A DNA stretch of 64,000 nucleotides from CAZWKQ01 sp964634005 (GCA_964634005.1 CAZWKQ010000004.1:1-64000); one strand, 5' to 3'; positions 18,088-27,052 are shown, numbered from the stretch's first letter. Notes: generated from the letters alone by a model not told the origin. A program made the numbers and translations.

Positions 18088-18525
18088 CAGTTTACAAAAT
18101 TATAAAAAAGAAAATGAATATGTTATAATCATAAAAAAATAATGATTTCTTAAAATTATTTTAAAATATCACAATAGTACACAATTTTATTTAAAATGAA
18201 TTCATAAAATTAAAAAAACACCTTTGAATGCATGTAAACATTTGAAGTGACTGGATTTTTATATCAGATTCTTTAAAAGCCTTTTTTCTGTCATTTTAAG
18301 TTCATTTGTAGATTCATTTACACATTTATTAATAACTTTATCATTTGTCTCTTTTATAAAGAATTTCAAAACAATATTAGTGATACACGAATAAATAATC
18401 CGAAATAAGAAAACAAAAATTAAATAACAAATTTTAACTTTCGACTAAGTATCGCTGATTCAAAATTTTAATAAAGTAAAAAACGAAGGAGGAAAAAAAA
18501 TATTCATTTGAATAAAAAAAGATTA

Positions 18526-18533
18526 TATCTTTG
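18526..18533 (+). promoter_or_regulatory. -7-like element upstream of the carboxyltransferase gene
   Basis: TATCTTTG matches TAnnTTTG 41 bases before the ATG at 18575. A TTTG lies 15 bases upstream, slightly closer than usual. Confidence 0.4.
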
Positions 18534-18574
18534 TGCTAAATTTGGGTAAATAGGTTTAACTAAAAACATAAAAA

Positions 18575-20122
18575 ATGTCGATAAAACAGAAAACTATAGA
18601 CCTCAGAAAAAGAATGCAGGAAGCCTTACAAGGTGGAGGCTCAAAAGCCATAGAGAAGCAAAAGGCGACCGGAAAATTAACAGCCCGAGAAAGAATAATC
18701 AAAATTTTAGACCCCAATTCTTTTTTCGAATACGACCTGTTTGTAGAACATTCAGGTAAAGATTTTGACATGGATAAAAAGTACTTGCCCGGAGATGGTG
18801 TTGTAACTGGTACTGGAACAATCAGCGGACATCCTGTATGTATTTATGCTCAGGATTTCACTGTAGCCGGAGGGTCTTTAGGATATATGCATGCAAAAAA
18901 AATCACCAAAATAATGGACCACGCCATGAAGTTAAAAGTGCCTATTATCGGTATTAATGACTCAGGTGGCGCCCGTATCCAGGAAGGGGTTAACTCACTT
19001 GCCGGTTATGGTGAAATTTTCTATCGAAACACTATGGCTTCAGGCGTTATTCCGCAGATATCAGTTATTTTAGGCCCTTGTGCAGGTGGTGCGGTTTATT
19101 CGCCGGCACTTACCGACTTTGTTTTTGTTGTTGACAAAATTTCGAAAATGTTCATTACTGGTCCCGAAGTTATTAAAACTGTATTGGGAGAAGAAATCTC
19201 AATGGAAGAACTCGGTGGTGCAAGAGTACAAGCCGAAATTACGGGTAATGCTCACTTCTTTGCCGAAAGCGAGGAAGAATGCTTCGAACAAATAAAGCAA
19301 CTGGTTAGCTATATCCCTTGGAATAACACAAAAACAGCCGAAAGATTTCCTAAAAAAGCTCCAAAAACCAAAACTTATAAAATCGACAGCATTTTCCCGA
19401 CTAACCCCAAAGTTCCTTACGATGTAAGAAACATTATCAAAGCAATTGTCGATGATTCAAATTTTCTTGAAGTCCATGAAAGATTTGCAGAGAATATTGT
19501 TGTTGGTTTTGCCCGTTTAAACGGCGATACTGTGGGCTTTGTAGCAAATCAACCTTTAGTTCTTGCCGGCGTCCTCGATGTTGACTCTTCTGATAAAGCA
19601 GGTAGATTTATTCGTTATTGCAATGCTTTTAATATTCCTTTAGTAACCCTTGTAGATTTACCGGGATATCTGCCGGGCATTGATCAGGAACATGCCGGAG
19701 TTATAAGACATGGCGCTAAAATATTATATGCTTATTCAGAAGCAACAGTACCAAAGATTACTGTAATTCTCAGAAAAGCTTACGGTGGTGGTTATATAGC
19801 AATGTGCTCCAACCATTTAAGAGCCGACTTTGTGTTTGCTTGGCCTACTGCCGAAATTGCCGTTATGGGACCCGAAGGTGCTGCAAATATCATTTTCAGA
19901 AATGAAATTCAAAATGCAGAAAATCCCGAGGAAATGAGAAAAAAGAAAATTGCAGAATACAAGAAAAAATTTGCTAACCCTTATGTAGCTGCAGCATACG
20001 GCTATGTTGATGCAGTTATCGACCCAACCGAAACTCGTCATTTTCTTGTTCATGCTCTCGAAATATCTAAAAACAAACAAGAAACAAGTCCATACAAAAA
20101 ACACGGAATTCCTCCTTTCTGA
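18575..20122 (+). CDS. acyl-CoA carboxylase carboxyltransferase subunit (propionyl-CoA carboxylase beta type)
   Basis: A 515-residue carboxyltransferase with both crotonase-fold halves: the N half has GGGSKAIEKQKATGKLTARERI, the oxyanion loop region NDSGGARIQEGV and GPCAGGAVYSPAL; the C half has LVDLPGYLPGIDQEHAG, RKAYGGGYIAM and WPTAEIAVMGPEGA. This subunit moves CO2 from carboxybiotin to propionyl-CoA, or in the reverse direction in methylmalonyl-CoA decarboxylase (MmdA); sequence alone does not separate these. A biotin carrier gene follows 47 bases later, but no biotin carboxylase or membrane decarboxylase subunit is adjacent, so the partner must be encoded elsewhere. Confidence 0.93.
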   Translation: MSIKQKTIDLRKRMQEALQGGGSKAIEKQKATGKLTARERIIKILDPNSFFEYDLFVEHSGKDFDMDKKYLPGDGVVTGTGTISGHPVCIYAQDFTVAGGSLGYMHAKKITKIMDHAMKLKVPIIGINDSGGARIQEGVNSLAGYGEIFYRNTMASGVIPQISVILGPCAGGAVYSPALTDFVFVVDKISKMFITGPEVIKTVLGEEISMEELGGARVQAEITGNAHFFAESEEECFEQIKQLVSYIPWNNTKTAERFPKKAPKTKTYKIDSIFPTNPKVPYDVRNIIKAIVDDSNFLEVHERFAENIVVGFARLNGDTVGFVANQPLVLAGVLDVDSSDKAGRFIRYCNAFNIPLVTLVDLPGYLPGIDQEHAGVIRHGAKILYAYSEATVPKITVILRKAYGGGYIAMCSNHLRADFVFAWPTAEIAVMGPEGAANIIFRNEIQNAENPEEMRKKKIAEYKKKFANPYVAAAYGYVDAVIDPTETRHFLVHALEISKNKQETSPYKKHGIPPF

Positions 20123-20169
20123 TGTATTATGTAGTTTTATAGTAATTATCAAACATAAATTTGAGAAGA

Positions 20170-20520
20170 ATGGAAGATATAGAAAAGAAAAATGAACAAG
20201 AAGAAAAAGAATGTAGTAAATATCAGGTTATCAATATAGATAACATTAAATATCGTACTACTATTCCTCAAAAATATCAGAAAAGAAAGCCTTATAAACC
20301 AAAGAAAAATAATGAGATTTACGCTTTTATACCAGGAACCATCCAAAAAATATACGTTAAAAAAAATGATAAAGTAAAAAAAGGAGATAAATTGTTGGTT
20401 TTAACGGCAATGAAAATGAATAATGAAGTGCTGTCTCCTATTGATGGAACTGTTGAGGATGTTTTCGTTAAAGAAAACGATTCAGTTGGAAAATCTCAAA
20501 TGCTCGTAAAACTTATTTAA
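20170..20520 (+). CDS. biotin carboxyl carrier protein (biotin/lipoyl attachment domain)
   Basis: A 116-residue protein. Residues 1-47 are a highly charged, lysine/glutamate-rich leader; residues 48-116 form the biotinyl domain, with the attachment motif AMKM (Lys82) and the flanking PGTIQKIYVKKND and SPIDGTVEDVFVKEND beta-hammerhead sequences. It would carry carboxybiotin to the carboxyltransferase encoded just upstream. The ATG at 20170 is preferred to a TTG three codons earlier. It lacks the usual hydrophobic Ala/Pro linker, having a charged N-terminus instead. A strong hairpin terminator ends the unit. Confidence 0.92.
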   Translation: MEDIEKKNEQEEKECSKYQVINIDNIKYRTTIPQKYQKRKPYKPKKNNEIYAFIPGTIQKIYVKKNDKVKKGDKLLVLTAMKMNNEVLSPIDGTVEDVFVKENDSVGKSQMLVKLI

Positions 20521-20549
20521 ATCTCAATTAATCATTCCGAAAAAAACAG

Positions 20550-20590
20550 AAAACCCGTTGTTAAATTTTTGATTTTTAACAACGGGTTTT
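20550..20590. terminator. bidirectional terminator between the biotin carrier and MuiA-like genes
   Basis: A perfect 16-bp stem (20550-20565 with 20575-20590), 9-base loop, A-rich 5' arm and T-rich 3' arm, lying between convergent genes. It can act as an intrinsic terminator in both directions. Confidence 0.9.
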
Positions 20591-20629
20591 CCCATTTTAC
20601 CTAAATTATTCAATAAATAAAATTTGGGG

Positions 20630-22294
20630 TTAAAAAATTAGCCTTTTATCTTTATCGTATTTTATTGAATATGAGAATGTCAGCACTCTGTTTTCTTTAG
20701 GTTTAAGGTTTATATTCCATTTTAGCATGCCTGTATTTTCATTATAAATTCCGCTAAAATTATCGCCTATAAAAGTAATTTTTATATCTTTTTCATTAGT
20801 TACAGGAATCTGATCCTCAACTGTCAGCTCTACTGAAGAATTTTTATTATTGCGGATAGAAATTTCCATTGTAACTGTTTTAATGATAGTATTACCAACT
20901 ATCTGCTCTTTCTCTTTATCCTTTAGTTTTTTGCGCTGTACAATTATATTTTTATCTCTGCCAAGCGAAATTTCAAGAGTATCAGCCAAAACAGAAGGAT
21001 TAATAAAGGTTTCGCCAATATAAGTTCCTTCAAAATAAATATTAGATTTTGCCTCAAGTAAATTCAAATCTTCCCAACCAGTTAAGCGAGCCACAAGAAA
21101 TACATCTTTATCGATTTTTGGCACTGAAAAATATTTGTATTGCGACTTAATTCTTTCATTTTTAACAACTAACAGATAATTCTTACCGTCAGAGGGTAAA
21201 GAATAAGGAATTTCAATAGAATATTCTTGTCCGGTAATATTTTGTTTTGAAGTAGAAAAATCAGTAATAGTTTGCGAAGCAGAAATTTCGGCATCATAGG
21301 AAACATTACCCTGTTTAGCTTTAGGGGCTCCCTCCGACCTTGGCATAGACAAGTTCGATGTATAAACACTAACCGGCATATAGTAGCTTAAATACCAAGG
21401 ATACAAAACCGGCTTTATATTACCTTTTCCAAAACTATGTGTAGATAATCTTAAATTGACATTTTTCCACTCCTCTCCGGTATTTTGATAAACATTTGCT
21501 TTCATTGTAAGCTCTACAGGTTCTTCTGTATTATTTACCCTTATATCATATAAAGGCGACCAACCGCAATTACTTACCATATATGACAGCGACAAGCTTC
21601 CGTTTGCGGGTTCTTTAGCCGAAACAGTAACTATTATTTGATGTATCGGATTATTCGAATTTGTTTTAGATGAAATAATTCGATTTTTATATTCCAAAAG
21701 GGTGTTTAAACGATTTTGAATATTTGTTCTTTTAACTAAAACTCTTGCCTCTTCTTTTTTAATCTTTTGTAATTCAGCATTTATGGAATTCATTTTTTGG
21801 TTATAAAATTCTATAACGTCTTTCAGAACTGGCAAAGAGTCACTTTTCCCGCCGCCTTTCATCAGAGGATTGTTGTTTATCATTTCTTTCTGTTTGGCAA
21901 AAACATCTTTCCTGTCTTTTATAGCCTCCAACTCGTAGTTAACATCATTTAAAGTGTCCTGAGTAAGATTTATTCGTCGTTGTAGCGACTCAGGTACATT
22001 AGATTCGGGTTCATCTGAAGGTTCTTGATATTTAATATTATATCTGGTGTCAAGTATAATAAAATTGCCTCTTCCTGATGATTGAATGCTGCCGCTGTTA
22101 ATATTTGGAGATATTCCCTCAAATATTATTTCGGTTATTCCTGCTTGCAAATTTACATTTGCAACTCTATTAACTTGAGCACCCGATGTAAATAAGGTAA
22201 CATCCTTAATTGAAGAATTTATACTTTTTGAAAACTGTGCGTTTGAAACTATTATTAAACAGAAAAAAACAAGGAATAAAACAAATTTCTTCAT
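20630..22294 (-). CDS. mucoidy inhibitor MuiA family protein (DUF4140/DUF4139)
   Basis: A 554-residue exported protein with a signal peptide (hydrophobic segment to about residue 18, ending SNAQF). The N-terminal DUF4140 region (VTLFTSGAQVNRVANVNLQAG) is followed by a coiled-coil stretch (about residues 85-205, rich in Lys, Glu and Asn) and the DUF4139 beta-rich domain (LSLSYMVSNCGWSPLYDIRVN; NVNLRLSTHSF; KNEPLK-like beta strands to the end). The name comes from a family member linked to mucoid phenotype; the biochemical activity is not established. It stands alone, convergent with the biotin carrier gene across a shared terminator. Confidence 0.88.
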   Translation of the reverse strand: MKKFVLFLVFFCLIIVSNAQFSKSINSSIKDVTLFTSGAQVNRVANVNLQAGITEIIFEGISPNINSGSIQSSGRGNFIILDTRYNIKYQEPSDEPESNVPESLQRRINLTQDTLNDVNYELEAIKDRKDVFAKQKEMINNNPLMKGGGKSDSLPVLKDVIEFYNQKMNSINAELQKIKKEEARVLVKRTNIQNRLNTLLEYKNRIISSKTNSNNPIHQIIVTVSAKEPANGSLSLSYMVSNCGWSPLYDIRVNNTEEPVELTMKANVYQNTGEEWKNVNLRLSTHSFGKGNIKPVLYPWYLSYYMPVSVYTSNLSMPRSEGAPKAKQGNVSYDAEISASQTITDFSTSKQNITGQEYSIEIPYSLPSDGKNYLLVVKNERIKSQYKYFSVPKIDKDVFLVARLTGWEDLNLLEAKSNIYFEGTYIGETFINPSVLADTLEISLGRDKNIIVQRKKLKDKEKEQIVGNTIIKTVTMEISIRNNKNSSVELTVEDQIPVTNEKDIKITFIGDNFSGIYNENTGMLKWNINLKPKENRVLTFSYSIKYDKDKRLIF

Positions 22295-22459
22295 ATTAAT
22301 TTTTTTATAAGATATTGTTAATAAATCGATTATTTAATTGAAATTGTTAATTTTAATAATGCAGAATCATCTAATTGACAATGAATTTTCTAATAATCAC
22401 ACAAATATTATGCCGTATATCGAAAAATCTTTTTAATGAAATAAATTTACAAAATATAT

Positions 22460-22467
22460 TATCTTTG
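22460..22467 (+). promoter_or_regulatory. -7-like element upstream of the FadL-family gene
   Basis: TATCTTTG matches TAnnTTTG 42 bases before the ATG at 22510. No TTG at the expected -33 distance is seen. Confidence 0.4.
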
Positions 22468-22509
22468 TGATAAGAAATTACAATTTTTCAAACTAAACAG
22501 TGAATTTAT

Positions 22510-23742
22510 ATGGTAAAAAGATTAACTCTGTTTTCCCTGATTTTTGTTTTGCTGATTAAGCTTCTTAATGCAGGCGGATATCAGATTAACATTCAGGGAA
22601 TTAAGCAAAATGGCATGGGATACATAGGTACCGGATTTGCTTTAGATGCGAGTACTGTTTTTTTCAATCCTGCAGGTATGTCAAAAATCAAATCAAAATT
22701 CAGCTTTATTGCAGGAGTGTCGGGAGTATTTGCAAACACTACTTTCCAGAAAGAGTACCCTTCAATTTATCAGGCCAGAACCGACAATCCGTTAAGTCCT
22801 CCTTTTCATTTCTACGGAACATATAAAATTGATGAAAAATGGTCAGTCGGAATAGGAGTATGCACACCTTTCGGAAATTCGCTAAAATGGGGCGATACTT
22901 GGGATGGAAGATATTTAATATCCGACCTTTCATTTCATTCAATAAATGTTCAACCGTCGATATCATACAAATTTAACGATTTTCTTAGTATAGGAGCAGG
23001 ATTTAATTATTCGTTCGGAACGGTAGAATTAAGCCGAATGCTTCCATTGTCGAATTCTAACGGAGAAGGCAAAAGCACACTATCAGGAAATACATCAAAC
23101 TACGGTTATACACTTGGTGTTATGGTAAACCCGACCGAAAAAATCGGTATTGGAATTATGTACCGCTCGAAAATCGATATGGAAATTGATGACGGCAAAG
23201 TCGAATTTACAGTGCCTTCAGCTCTGTCAAACAATTTTCCTAACGGTACTACTTTTAGTGCAAAATTACCTCTTCCATCAAATCTTAACTTTGGCATATC
23301 ATACAAGTTAAGTGAAAAATTATTAATAGGAATTGATGTAAATTATGTTTTCTGGAGTACTTATGATTCATTAATTTTTGATTTTACTCCTAATACTCCA
23401 TCATTGGAAGATTCGAGGAATCCGAGACTTTACGAAGATGCTCCTGTAATAAGAATCGGGGGGCAATATCAATACAGCGATAAACTTACTTTAAGAGCAG
23501 GATTATATTATGACAAATCGCCTGTAAAAGATGATTATCTAAACCCGGAAACCCCAAGTACCAATCAGATAGGTTTTACACTTGGAGCATCTGTAAAATT
23601 CAACGAGAAACTATCAATTGATGCTTCTTGCATTTACCTTATGGGAATTGAGCGTGAAGCATCGTACTCCCCGACTAATTTTTCGGGGAAATATAAATCA
23701 ATCACTTTATTACCAGGAATTGGATTATCGTATAATTTTTAA
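22510..23742 (+). CDS. OmpP1/FadL/TodX family outer membrane transport protein
   Basis: A 410-residue outer-membrane beta-barrel. After a signal peptide (to about residue 21, LLNAG) comes the FadL hallmark GGYQINIQGIKQNGMGYIGTG and FALDASTVFFNPAGMSKI, in which the NPAGMS motif follows the hatch region. The C-terminus LPGIGLSYNF ends in phenylalanine, as expected for barrel assembly. FadL proteins let hydrophobic molecules such as fatty acids cross the outer membrane. It is followed 11 bases later by a lipoprotein with an SGNH fold, a pairing common in Bacteroidota, suggesting joint handling of a lipidic substrate. Confidence 0.92.
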   Translation: MVKRLTLFSLIFVLLIKLLNAGGYQINIQGIKQNGMGYIGTGFALDASTVFFNPAGMSKIKSKFSFIAGVSGVFANTTFQKEYPSIYQARTDNPLSPPFHFYGTYKIDEKWSVGIGVCTPFGNSLKWGDTWDGRYLISDLSFHSINVQPSISYKFNDFLSIGAGFNYSFGTVELSRMLPLSNSNGEGKSTLSGNTSNYGYTLGVMVNPTEKIGIGIMYRSKIDMEIDDGKVEFTVPSALSNNFPNGTTFSAKLPLPSNLNFGISYKLSEKLLIGIDVNYVFWSTYDSLIFDFTPNTPSLEDSRNPRLYEDAPVIRIGGQYQYSDKLTLRAGLYYDKSPVKDDYLNPETPSTNQIGFTLGASVKFNEKLSIDASCIYLMGIEREASYSPTNFSGKYKSITLLPGIGLSYNF

Positions 23743-23753
23743 ATCTATTGAAA

Positions 23754-25067
23754 ATGAAAAAAATATCATACATAATTTTTCTTTTTATAATCTCGGTTTA
23801 TTCATGTAAACCCGAAATTGAAGAATTCAAACCTTCTGCCGGAGAAGCGGATTTTAGCAGATATTTAGCTTTTGGCAGTACTACTACATCAGGTTTTGCA
23901 GATGGAGCGTTGTACAAAAGCGGACAGTACAACTCATATCCCAATTTTATTGCTGTTCAACTAAAAACTGCAGTAAGCGGAGATTTTCTGCAACCTATTG
24001 TCAACAGCGAATTTGGCTTTTTGCAAGGAAAAATGAAATTAGGTTATAAAACAAACTGCTTAGGAACTACTTTAGCACCAATTCCTGATATAGGAAATTT
24101 GGAAGGAGCATCGGTAAGCTATATTCCAAACAATTTAGGAATACCTGGACTGAAGTCATTTCATACATTACTACAGGGTTACGCATTGTTAAATCCCTAT
24201 TACGAAAGGTTTGCAAGTAATACTTTAACATCGAGAGTTATTGATGAAATTTCAGTTATAAATCCTACGTTTTTCACACTTTGGATTGGTGATTACGATA
24301 TATATTCCTATGCAATTGAGGGGGGCGCTTACGACAGTATAACAAACCCGATTGCTTTCCAAAATTACTTAAATACAATAATTAATTCATTAAAGGCAAA
24401 CGGTGCAAAGGGCGCAATAGCAAATATTCCCGATATCACAGATATTCCGTTTTTTACAACTATCCCATACAATGCTTTAGTAATAAAAGACCCGAACTTA
24501 GTAAATTTGCTTAATTTCAGCTATCACCCTATTAATTTAATGTTGCAGGCAAACGGATTAGATACAATATCCTTTAAAATCGGAGCAAATCCATTTGTAA
24601 TAGAAGACCCTGCTTCGCCATTACCGGCTCCATTTAAAATAAGGCAAATAAAAGCAGGTGAATTAATTACTTTAAAAGTACCGAATGATTCTATAAGTTG
24701 CAATTACTGGGGTTCTCAAAAACCTATTCCACATAAGTATATTCTCGATTTAACCGAAATAAATAAAATAAATACTGCAATTAACAGCTACAATGAGATT
24801 ATTTTAAATTCGGCTAATACCAATAATCTTGCTTTTGTTGATATCAAAAAATTATACAAAAACGTAAAGTCAGGAATTTTTGTTGACGGGCTAAAATACT
24901 CATCAGCATTTATTTCAGGCGGGTTTTACTCATTAGATGGCCTAAATCCTTCAGCCCGAGGAAATGCTATTATTGCCAATACATTTATTGAAGCCATTAA
25001 CTTAAAGTATAATTCAAAAATACCAAAGACTAATGTCAATGATAAACCGACAATAATATTTCCATAA
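23754..25067 (+). CDS. SGNH/GDSL hydrolase-fold lipoprotein with replaced catalytic residues
   Basis: A 437-residue lipoprotein (lipobox cysteine at residue 18, SVYSC). The overall sequence follows the Bacteroidota SGNH lipoprotein family (SRYLAFG, SGFADGALYKSGQ, YERFASN, NPTFFTLWIG, AKGAIANIPDITDIPFF). However, block I reads FGSTTTSG, placing Thr43 where the family has the nucleophilic Ser of GNSLTAG; block III reads GDYD where the family has GNND; and block V reads DGLNP where the family has DGVHP with the catalytic His. It is therefore probably not an active esterase. It is co-transcribed with the FadL-family gene 11 bases upstream. Start ATG at 23754; a TTG at 23748 is disfavoured. Confidence 0.85.
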   Translation: MKKISYIIFLFIISVYSCKPEIEEFKPSAGEADFSRYLAFGSTTTSGFADGALYKSGQYNSYPNFIAVQLKTAVSGDFLQPIVNSEFGFLQGKMKLGYKTNCLGTTLAPIPDIGNLEGASVSYIPNNLGIPGLKSFHTLLQGYALLNPYYERFASNTLTSRVIDEISVINPTFFTLWIGDYDIYSYAIEGGAYDSITNPIAFQNYLNTIINSLKANGAKGAIANIPDITDIPFFTTIPYNALVIKDPNLVNLLNFSYHPINLMLQANGLDTISFKIGANPFVIEDPASPLPAPFKIRQIKAGELITLKVPNDSISCNYWGSQKPIPHKYILDLTEINKINTAINSYNEIILNSANTNNLAFVDIKKLYKNVKSGIFVDGLKYSSAFISGGFYSLDGLNPSARGNAIIANTFIEAINLKYNSKIPKTNVNDKPTIIFP

Positions 25068-25192
25068 GATAGTAATAAACAATACTATACAATACAACAC
25101 TGATAATGTGATAATTAACACTTAAAATATTTATGTACAACTAATTTAATTTAAAATTTTCTTTTTTTTTAACAAAATAAAAAAAAATTGTA

Positions 25193-25200
25193 TATTTTTG
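25193..25200 (+). promoter_or_regulatory. -7-like element that fixes the start of the four-helix bundle gene
   Basis: TATTTTTG matches TAnnTTTG, 30 bases before the ATG at 25231. An in-frame TTG at 25198 falls inside this element and upstream of the predicted transcript start, so it cannot be the translation start. Confidence 0.45.
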
Positions 25201-25230
25201 CTTAAAAATGAAACTATAAATTCTAACAAT

Positions 25231-25668
25231 ATGGAAAACACTACAGAAAAAAACACTAGTTTCTTCAGATTTGAAGATTTAAGAATTTATCACAAAGCTT
25301 TAGACTTTACTGAATGGGTTCATGAAAGTATAAGTTTTATGACCTCAGACGACAAAGTAAATATTGGTGGTCCAATGTTGAAAGCTGCCCAAAACATTGC
25401 AATAAACATAGCTGAAGGATCTGCACGCAACAAGAGTCAGTTTGTTTATTACCTTAAGATGGCAAAAAGTTCAGTAAGAGAATGCGTTGTTTTAAATTCT
25501 ATCTGCCATAAACTGCATTTAATAAGCGATGAAAAGGAAGAAGAAGGCAGAAAACAACTTATGGAGCTGACAAAAATGGTAGGAGCATTGATAGCATCAT
25601 TACAAAAATCGCAAGGCTCAGCAGGTCACGACGAAAAACAGTCGGAAGACGTTGACTACGACGATTAA
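25231..25668 (+). CDS. four-helix bundle protein (23S rRNA intervening-sequence family)
   Basis: A 145-residue helical protein. The motif FRFEDLRIYHKALDFTEWVHE at the start and AAQNIAINIAEGSARNKSQFVYYLKMAKSS in the middle (landmarks IYHKALDF, NIAEGSA and FVYYLKMAKSS) are diagnostic of the four-helix bundle proteins first found as reading frames in 23S rRNA intervening sequences. Here it is a free-standing gene with its own promoter. The C-terminal 20 residues are strongly acidic (SEDVDYDD), outside the conserved fold. The biochemical role of this family is not established. Confidence 0.88.
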   Translation: MENTTEKNTSFFRFEDLRIYHKALDFTEWVHESISFMTSDDKVNIGGPMLKAAQNIAINIAEGSARNKSQFVYYLKMAKSSVRECVVLNSICHKLHLISDEKEEEGRKQLMELTKMVGALIASLQKSQGSAGHDEKQSEDVDYDD

Positions 25669-25693
25669 TGCTATTCGATTTGACTTTTTTTAT

Positions 25694-25701
25694 TATTTTT
25701 G
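25694..25701 (+). promoter_or_regulatory. -7-like element upstream of the DUF1015 gene
   Basis: TATTTTTG matches TAnnTTTG, 32 bases before the ATG at 25734. A good -33 element is not evident. Confidence 0.4.
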
Positions 25702-25733
25702 CCTACTGAATAAATCTTAAAAATTTTAAAATT

Positions 25734-26984
25734 ATGGCCATACTTAAAGCATTCAGGGGATTGCGTCCTCCTGTATCTATTGCTAAATTGCTTGCTTCGA
25801 GACCTTACGATGTTTTAAATTCAGCAGAAGCAAGAATTGAAGCAGAAGGTAATGATTATTCTCTGCTTCATATTATAAAACCCGAAATTGACCTTTCACC
25901 GGAAATTGATGAACATGATGAGGCAGTCTATTTAAAAGCTAAAGAAAACTTCGAAAAATTTAAAGCTAATAAATGGCTTGTCCCCGATGAAAAACCGAAG
26001 CTGTACATTTATGCTCAAACAATGGAAGGAAGAACTCAATACGGAATCGTTGGATGTGCAGGCGTTGAAGACTATATGAACGGGATTATTAAAAAGCACG
26101 AACTAACACGTAAAGATAAAGAAGAGGACCGCATGAAACATGTTCGCATAACAAATGCCAATATGGAGCCAGTTTTCTTCACTTATCCCGCAGTTAAAGA
26201 AATTGATGAAATAGTTGATAATATTGTAAAAAACGAAAAACCTGAATATGATTTTGTTGCCGATGACGGATTTGGCCATCATTTTTGGGTAATTAATAAC
26301 GATGAAACCATTAACAAAATAATTAAACTTTTCGAAACGAAAGTTCCGTACACTTATGTTGCTGACGGTCATCATCGTACTGCTGCGGCAGCATTGGTAG
26401 GAAACGAAAAGAAAAACAACAATCCAAATCACAAAGGTGATGAAGAATATAATTTCTTTTTAGCGGTTCACTTCCCCGATAACCAACTCAAAATTATTGA
26501 TTACAACCGAGTTGTTAAAGATCTTAACGGTTTAACCGCTGCCGATTTCATCGAAAAACTGAAAGAAAATTTTATTGTAAAAGAAGAAGGTACAGAAATA
26601 TACAAGCCCAAAAAACTTCACGAGTTTAGCATGTACCTCGAAGGCAAATGGTATTCGATGGAAGCAAAAACCGGAACATATAAAGACTCAGATCCTATTG
26701 GAGTTCTTGATGTTACTATCCTTTCTAACCTTGTTCTCGATCAAATACTCGGAATAAAGGACTTACGTACAGATAAACGTATTGATTTTGTTGGAGGCAT
26801 AAGAGGTTTAGGAGAACTTAAACGCCGCGTTGATTCAGGTGAAATGAAAGTTGCTTTTGCACTCTATCCTGTCTCGATGAAACAACTTATTGACATTGCA
26901 GATACCGGAAATATTATGCCTCCAAAAACTACTTGGTTCGAACCTAAACTTAGAAGCGGGCTTGTAGTTCACGAACTTGAATAA
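25734..26984 (+). CDS. DUF1015 family protein
   Basis: A 416-residue cytosolic protein covering the whole DUF1015 family length. Typical features are the N-terminal FRGLRPPVSIAKLLASRPYDVLN, the segment DGHHRTAAA near residue 215 in YVADGHHRTAAAAL, and the C-terminal FALYPVSMKQLIDIADTGNIMPPKTTWFEPKLRSGLVVHEL (landmarks FALYPVS and MPPKTTWFEPK). The conserved Asp-Gly-His-His suggests a catalytic or metal-binding site, but no activity is established for the family to my knowledge. In several Bacteroidota it lies next to serC-serA, which here are about 21 kb away. A strong terminator follows. Confidence 0.9.
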   Translation: MAILKAFRGLRPPVSIAKLLASRPYDVLNSAEARIEAEGNDYSLLHIIKPEIDLSPEIDEHDEAVYLKAKENFEKFKANKWLVPDEKPKLYIYAQTMEGRTQYGIVGCAGVEDYMNGIIKKHELTRKDKEEDRMKHVRITNANMEPVFFTYPAVKEIDEIVDNIVKNEKPEYDFVADDGFGHHFWVINNDETINKIIKLFETKVPYTYVADGHHRTAAAALVGNEKKNNNPNHKGDEEYNFFLAVHFPDNQLKIIDYNRVVKDLNGLTAADFIEKLKENFIVKEEGTEIYKPKKLHEFSMYLEGKWYSMEAKTGTYKDSDPIGVLDVTILSNLVLDQILGIKDLRTDKRIDFVGGIRGLGELKRRVDSGEMKVAFALYPVSMKQLIDIADTGNIMPPKTTWFEPKLRSGLVVHELE

Positions 26985-27012
26985 CTATATAGTTTATCTG
27001 ATTGAAAATAAT

Positions 27013-27052
27013 AAAAAAAGAGACCATCAATAATTTTGGATGGTCTTTTTTT
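27013..27052 (+). terminator. intrinsic terminator after the DUF1015 gene
   Basis: Stem gaccatc (27022-27028) / gatggtc (27039-27045), extended by A-T pairs, with a 10-base loop and a run of seven T at 27046-27052. Confidence 0.88.

Larger units (their letters stand above)
18023..18574. other. 552-bp AT-rich intergenic region between divergent genes
   Basis: No gene, tRNA or clear repeat is visible. It separates the response regulator (leftward) from the carboxyltransferase gene (rightward) and contains promoter elements for both, at 18055-18087 (minus) and 18526-18533 (plus). The middle 400 bases hold nothing I can name; the size is larger than most gaps in this window. Confidence 0.5.

Noticed and set aside
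25198..25230. TTG start 11 codons upstream of the four-helix bundle gene
   Set aside because: The TTG lies inside the -7 promoter element, upstream of the predicted transcript start.
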